This document shows, in pieces, positions 61,544 through 64,000 of a DNA stretch of 64,000 nucleotides (its first letter is position 1; every line of letters begins with the position of its first letter). The position numbers were made by a program, and so were the translations under genes. The notes under the pieces were generated by a model. That model did not search any database. It saw nothing but the letters and a program-made list of their open reading frames with translations, and had not been told where the DNA came from. Origin of the DNA: JBBQNY01 sp038255255 (GTDB taxonomy: Bacteria > Pseudomonadota > Gammaproteobacteria > Xanthomonadales > Ahniellaceae); NCBI GenBank assembly GCA_038255255.1, contig JBBSLL010000009.1, forward strand, positions 1-64,000. Reading direction: 5' to 3'.

Positions 61544-62340
61544 GCGACATCCTTGCCAGGATCCTGGACCGCAAGCGCGGCGAAGTTCGCGAGCGTGCCG
61601 CCCGAACCGCATTGGAGGGTCTGAAGGCACGCGCGCGGGATGCCGATCGCACGCGCGGCTTCGCGCAGGCCATCGCGGCGCGCATCGCACGCGGTGAAGC
61701 GGCGGTGATCGCCGAGATCAAGCGCGCAAGCCCGAGCCAGGGCGTGATCCGCGCCGGTTACGACCCCGCCGCGATCGCGCGCAGCTACGAGTCCGCGGGT
61801 GCTGCCTGCCTGTCGGTACTCACCGACATCGACTTTTTCCAGGGTGACGACGCGCACCTGCAATCGGCCCGCGCAGCGTGTGCGCTGCCGGTGCTGCGCA
61901 AGGATTTTGTCGTCGACCCGTACCAGCTGTTCGAGGCGCGGGCACTCGGCGCCGACTGCATCCTGCTGATCGCCGCGGCGCTGGGCAATGCGGAGCTCGA
62001 GGCATTCGCCGGGCAGGCGCGCGAGATCGGGCTCGACGTGCTGCTCGAAGTCCACGATGCGCCGGAGTTGGAACGCGCGCTGCGGATTCCGGGCGTGATG
62101 ATCGGAGTCAACAACCGCGACCTGCGCACATTCGAAGTGAGCCTCGATACCACGCTGGAGTTGCGCCGGCACGTGCCAGGTTCGCAACTCCTGATCGCGG
62201 AGAGCGGTATCCGCACACGCGACGACATTGCGCGCTTGCGCGCAGACGGGGTCCACGCATTCCTGATCGGGGAAACCTTCATGCGTGCATCGGATCCCGG
62301 TGCGGCACTGGCCGAAATGCTGAGCGAGGAAGCCGCATGA
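61540..62340 (+). CDS. trpC: Indole-3-glycerol phosphate synthase
   Basis: A 266-residue TIM-barrel protein; ATG 61540 overlaps the ABM TGA. MSDILARILDRKRGEVRERA, then AEIKRASPSQGVIRAGYDPA, LTDIDFFQGDDAHL, LRKDFVVDPYQLFEARALGA, GVNNRDLRTFEV and AESGIRTRDDIARL. It makes indole-3-glycerol phosphate. The stop codon overlaps the HAD gene start, so all three are translationally coupled. Confidence 0.96.
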   Translation: MSDILARILDRKRGEVRERAARTALEGLKARARDADRTRGFAQAIAARIARGEAAVIAEIKRASPSQGVIRAGYDPAAIARSYESAGAACLSVLTDIDFFQGDDAHLQSARAACALPVLRKDFVVDPYQLFEARALGADCILLIAAALGNAELEAFAGQAREIGLDVLLEVHDAPELERALRIPGVMIGVNNRDLRTFEVSLDTTLELRRHVPGSQLLIAESGIRTRDDIARLRADGVHAFLIGETFMRASDPGAALAEMLSEEAA

Positions 62341-63173
62341 AACCGCGCATCAAGACCGAGGAGCACTTCACCGACGCGCAGACGCCGCTCGTGGTGTTCG
62401 ACTTCGACCACACCCTGTATGACGGTGACTCTGGGAGCCACCTCATCCGCTGGCTGATCCGCCGTTCGCCGTGGCGCACGGCATTGGCGGCCGCCGCCGC
62501 CCCGCTGCTTGGCCCGATGGTCGGCTGGATGCCCACGCGACGGCGCGGCATCTCCGGGTTCCTGTGGATCGGCACGCTCGGCCTGCATCGCCGCAAGGAG
62601 CTGGACGATCTCATCGATGTGTACGTCGACCAGAACGCGAAGAAGTTGCGCGCACGCCTTCTCCCAGTGGCGCTCAAGGCGCTGCATCGGCACCTCGAGG
62701 CCAACGATCGCGTGGTGATCGCCACGGGCTCGCCGCCCGAGCTCGCGCGCGCAATCATGGCCTTCGTCGCGCACGAGCACGTGCCGGTGATCGGCACGAC
62801 GACGATGCGCAAGTACGGGGCCGTGGTCGCGCGCCATCATTGCCACGCGGAAGAGAAGGTGAGGATGATCCGCGCCGCGGGTTATCGCGGACCGATCACG
62901 CGCGTCTACACCGACAGCACCAACGACCTGCCCCTGCTGCGCGCGGCGTCCGACCCGGTGGTGGTCAATCCGAAGGCGGGTTCGATGGCGCGGTTTACAC
63001 GTGAGCTTCCGGCCGGCACGCCGATGCTCAACTGGGGATGCGCCGATCGCGCGGGCACCAGGGTCCGGGACACGAAGCCGGGGAGAGCGAAAAGTCGCGC
63101 CAAACCGGTTGCTTCAAAGCCGAAGTCGGCTGGAGGCAACGCCCGCCGCCAGAGCCCGCGCCGCAAGCGCTGA
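62337..63173 (+). CDS. HAD-superfamily phosphatase, subfamily IB
   Basis: A 278-residue protein from ATG 62337. LVVFDFDHTLYDGDSGSHLI is HAD motif I (catalytic Asp-x-Asp); VVIATGSPPELARAI motif II; YTDSTNDLPLLRAASDPVVVNP motifs III/IV. It is of the SerB-like IB class with a small cap, substrate unknown. The C-terminus is very basic (about 240-278, rich in Lys/Arg/Ser) and probably disordered. A paired GTAG element follows. Confidence 0.88.
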   Translation: MKPRIKTEEHFTDAQTPLVVFDFDHTLYDGDSGSHLIRWLIRRSPWRTALAAAAAPLLGPMVGWMPTRRRGISGFLWIGTLGLHRRKELDDLIDVYVDQNAKKLRARLLPVALKALHRHLEANDRVVIATGSPPELARAIMAFVAHEHVPVIGTTTMRKYGAVVARHHCHAEEKVRMIRAAGYRGPITRVYTDSTNDLPLLRAASDPVVVNPKAGSMARFTRELPAGTPMLNWGCADRAGTRVRDTKPGRAKSRAKPVASKPKSAGGNARRQSPRRKR

Positions 63174-63182
63174 GGCTCCCGA

Positions 63183-63250
63183 GCCGAGCACAGCTCGGCT
63201 CTACAACAGCACCGATCCATGGCTCTTGTAGAGCGGAGCTTTGCTCCGCC
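63183..63250. repeat. Paired GTAG palindromes between the HAD gene and clp
   Basis: GCCGAGCACAGCTCGGCTCTAC (63183-63204) and GTAGAGCGGAGCTTTGCTCCGCC (63228-63250), inverted as at 30140-30210. They separate two convergent genes, so they may act as a two-way terminator. Confidence 0.85.
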
Positions 63251-63261
63251 CCCTTGGCTGG

Positions 63262-63969
63262 CTACCGCTCGCCGAGCACCACCACCGACTTGCCGTTGAC
63301 GGTGATCTGGCCCTGTTCCTCCAGCTGCTTGAGCACGCGACCGGCCATCTCGCGAGAGCAGCCGACCAGCCGCGAAATCTCCTGGCGCGACACGCGAATT
63401 TGCGTGCCGTCCGGATGCGACATCGCATCGGGTTCATGGCACAGATCGACCAGAGTGCGGGCGATGCGGTTGGTGACGTCCAGGAACGCCAGCCGGCTGA
63501 CCTTGCGCGACGTATGCAGCAGGCGCGCGGTGAGCTGGGCCCCGATCTGGAACAGCAGGCGCGGGCTCTCGTCGCGCAGCGGCCCCTCGAGCAGCCGGAA
63601 CAGCCGCTCGTAGGTGATCTCCGCCATCTCGCAAACGGTACGGGTGCGCACCAGCACATCGCGTTTCGGGCTCTCGATGAAGAGCCCCATCTCGCCGATG
63701 AAGTCGCCCCGGTTGAGGTACGCGAGGATCAATTCCCGGCCGCCCTCGTCCTCGGTGAGCACGGTGGCCGAGCCCTCGATGATGTAGAAGAGCGTCGCCG
63801 CGGAGTCGCCGGGCCGGATCACCGGCGCCTTCGCCGCATAACGCCGCCGATGGCATTGGGCGAGAAAGCGCTGCAGCGCGTCGGGCGTGAGGTGCAGCGC
63901 CGCCGGCAGCGACGCGCGCGGCGTCGTCTCGATGAGGCGCGGCAGCCTCGTCCCCAACTGGGTCGTCAC
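63262..63969 (-). CDS. clp: Clp, CRP/FNR-family transcription regulator
   Basis: A 235-residue protein from GTG 63969 (TGA is in frame just upstream). A cyclic-nucleotide-binding domain (DSAATLFYIIEGSATVL, YLNRGDFIGEMGLFIES) is followed by a long helix and a C-terminal HTH (VSRQEISRLVGCSREMAGRV). The sequence closely follows Xanthomonas Clp, including FIESxxRxVxxRTRTxCExAEIxYERL. There Clp binds cyclic di-GMP and controls virulence and secretion genes. Here too it lies convergent with trpC. The promoter is outside the window. Confidence 0.92.
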   Translation of the reverse strand: MTTQLGTRLPRLIETTPRASLPAALHLTPDALQRFLAQCHRRRYAAKAPVIRPGDSAATLFYIIEGSATVLTEDEGGRELILAYLNRGDFIGEMGLFIESPKRDVLVRTRTVCEMAEITYERLFRLLEGPLRDESPRLLFQIGAQLTARLLHTSRKVSRLAFLDVTNRIARTLVDLCHEPDAMSHPDGTQIRVSRQEISRLVGCSREMAGRVLKQLEEQGQITVNGKSVVVLGER

Positions 63970-64000
63970 ATCAACACTCTCTGGTCACGCATGGACCTGC

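Overview
The window reads as high-GC gammaproteobacterial chromosome, most likely Xanthomonadales/Lysobacterales. The main evidence is a Clp-type CRP regulator next to trpC, short GTAG-ended intergenic palindromes like the SMAG/REP elements of Stenotrophomonas, the rhlB / trxA-rho arrangement, and several exported beta-propeller proteins. No rRNA, tRNA or CRISPR array was seen. All calls come from reading the sequence; no database search was run.

Region 1 (1-10250) is an accessory island of visibly lower GC. An IS3-family end (1-141) interrupts or borders a gene remnant. A minus-strand cluster of six genes follows, read from 8180 down to 356: metallo-beta-lactamase (MBL) fold hydrolase, a single-chain E2-E1-JAB ubiquitin-type conjugation/deconjugation protein, a four-helix membrane protein, a DUF2235 lipase-like hydrolase with membrane helices, a second MBL hydrolase, and a protein with a weak ADP-ribosyltransferase-like motif. 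A BrxR/CapW-like WYL regulator (8269-9204) is divergent, and a 20-bp palindrome sits over both predicted -10 elements. This looks like a regulated anti-phage or stress cluster and is the best candidate for a little-described system. A truncated transposase-like gene closes the island before ung.

Region 2 (10689-25568) holds ung, a double-receiver response regulator, ftsX-ftsE joined to gspF, a TonB-domain protein, and gspE-gspD, with gspC far upstream at 24621-25568. Between gspD and gspC lies about 4 kb on the opposite strand: a Cys-bearing repeat protein, gene remnants and two unrecognised membrane proteins.

Region 3 (25667-33219) has rhlB, trxA, rho with a glycine-rich insertion, and a three-gene catabolic operon (acyl-CoA dehydrogenase, APH-like kinase, histidine-phosphatase-like protein).

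Region 4 (33255-42336) carries three large exported beta-propeller proteins on the minus strand. Two share a near-identical C-terminal module of about 265 residues.

Region 5 (42511-58253) holds a DUF885 protein, glcF, coq7, an OleD-like reductase, terC-sulP, an MBOAT/SGNH O-acetylation pair, a macrodomain protein, an HU-like protein, and two tandem TolB/TPR membrane proteins, the second frameshifted.

Region 6 (58514-63969) is trpG-trpD-[NTF2-like, ABM]-trpC-HAD with convergent clp. GTAG palindromes and a second intergenic repeat family are scattered between the core genes.
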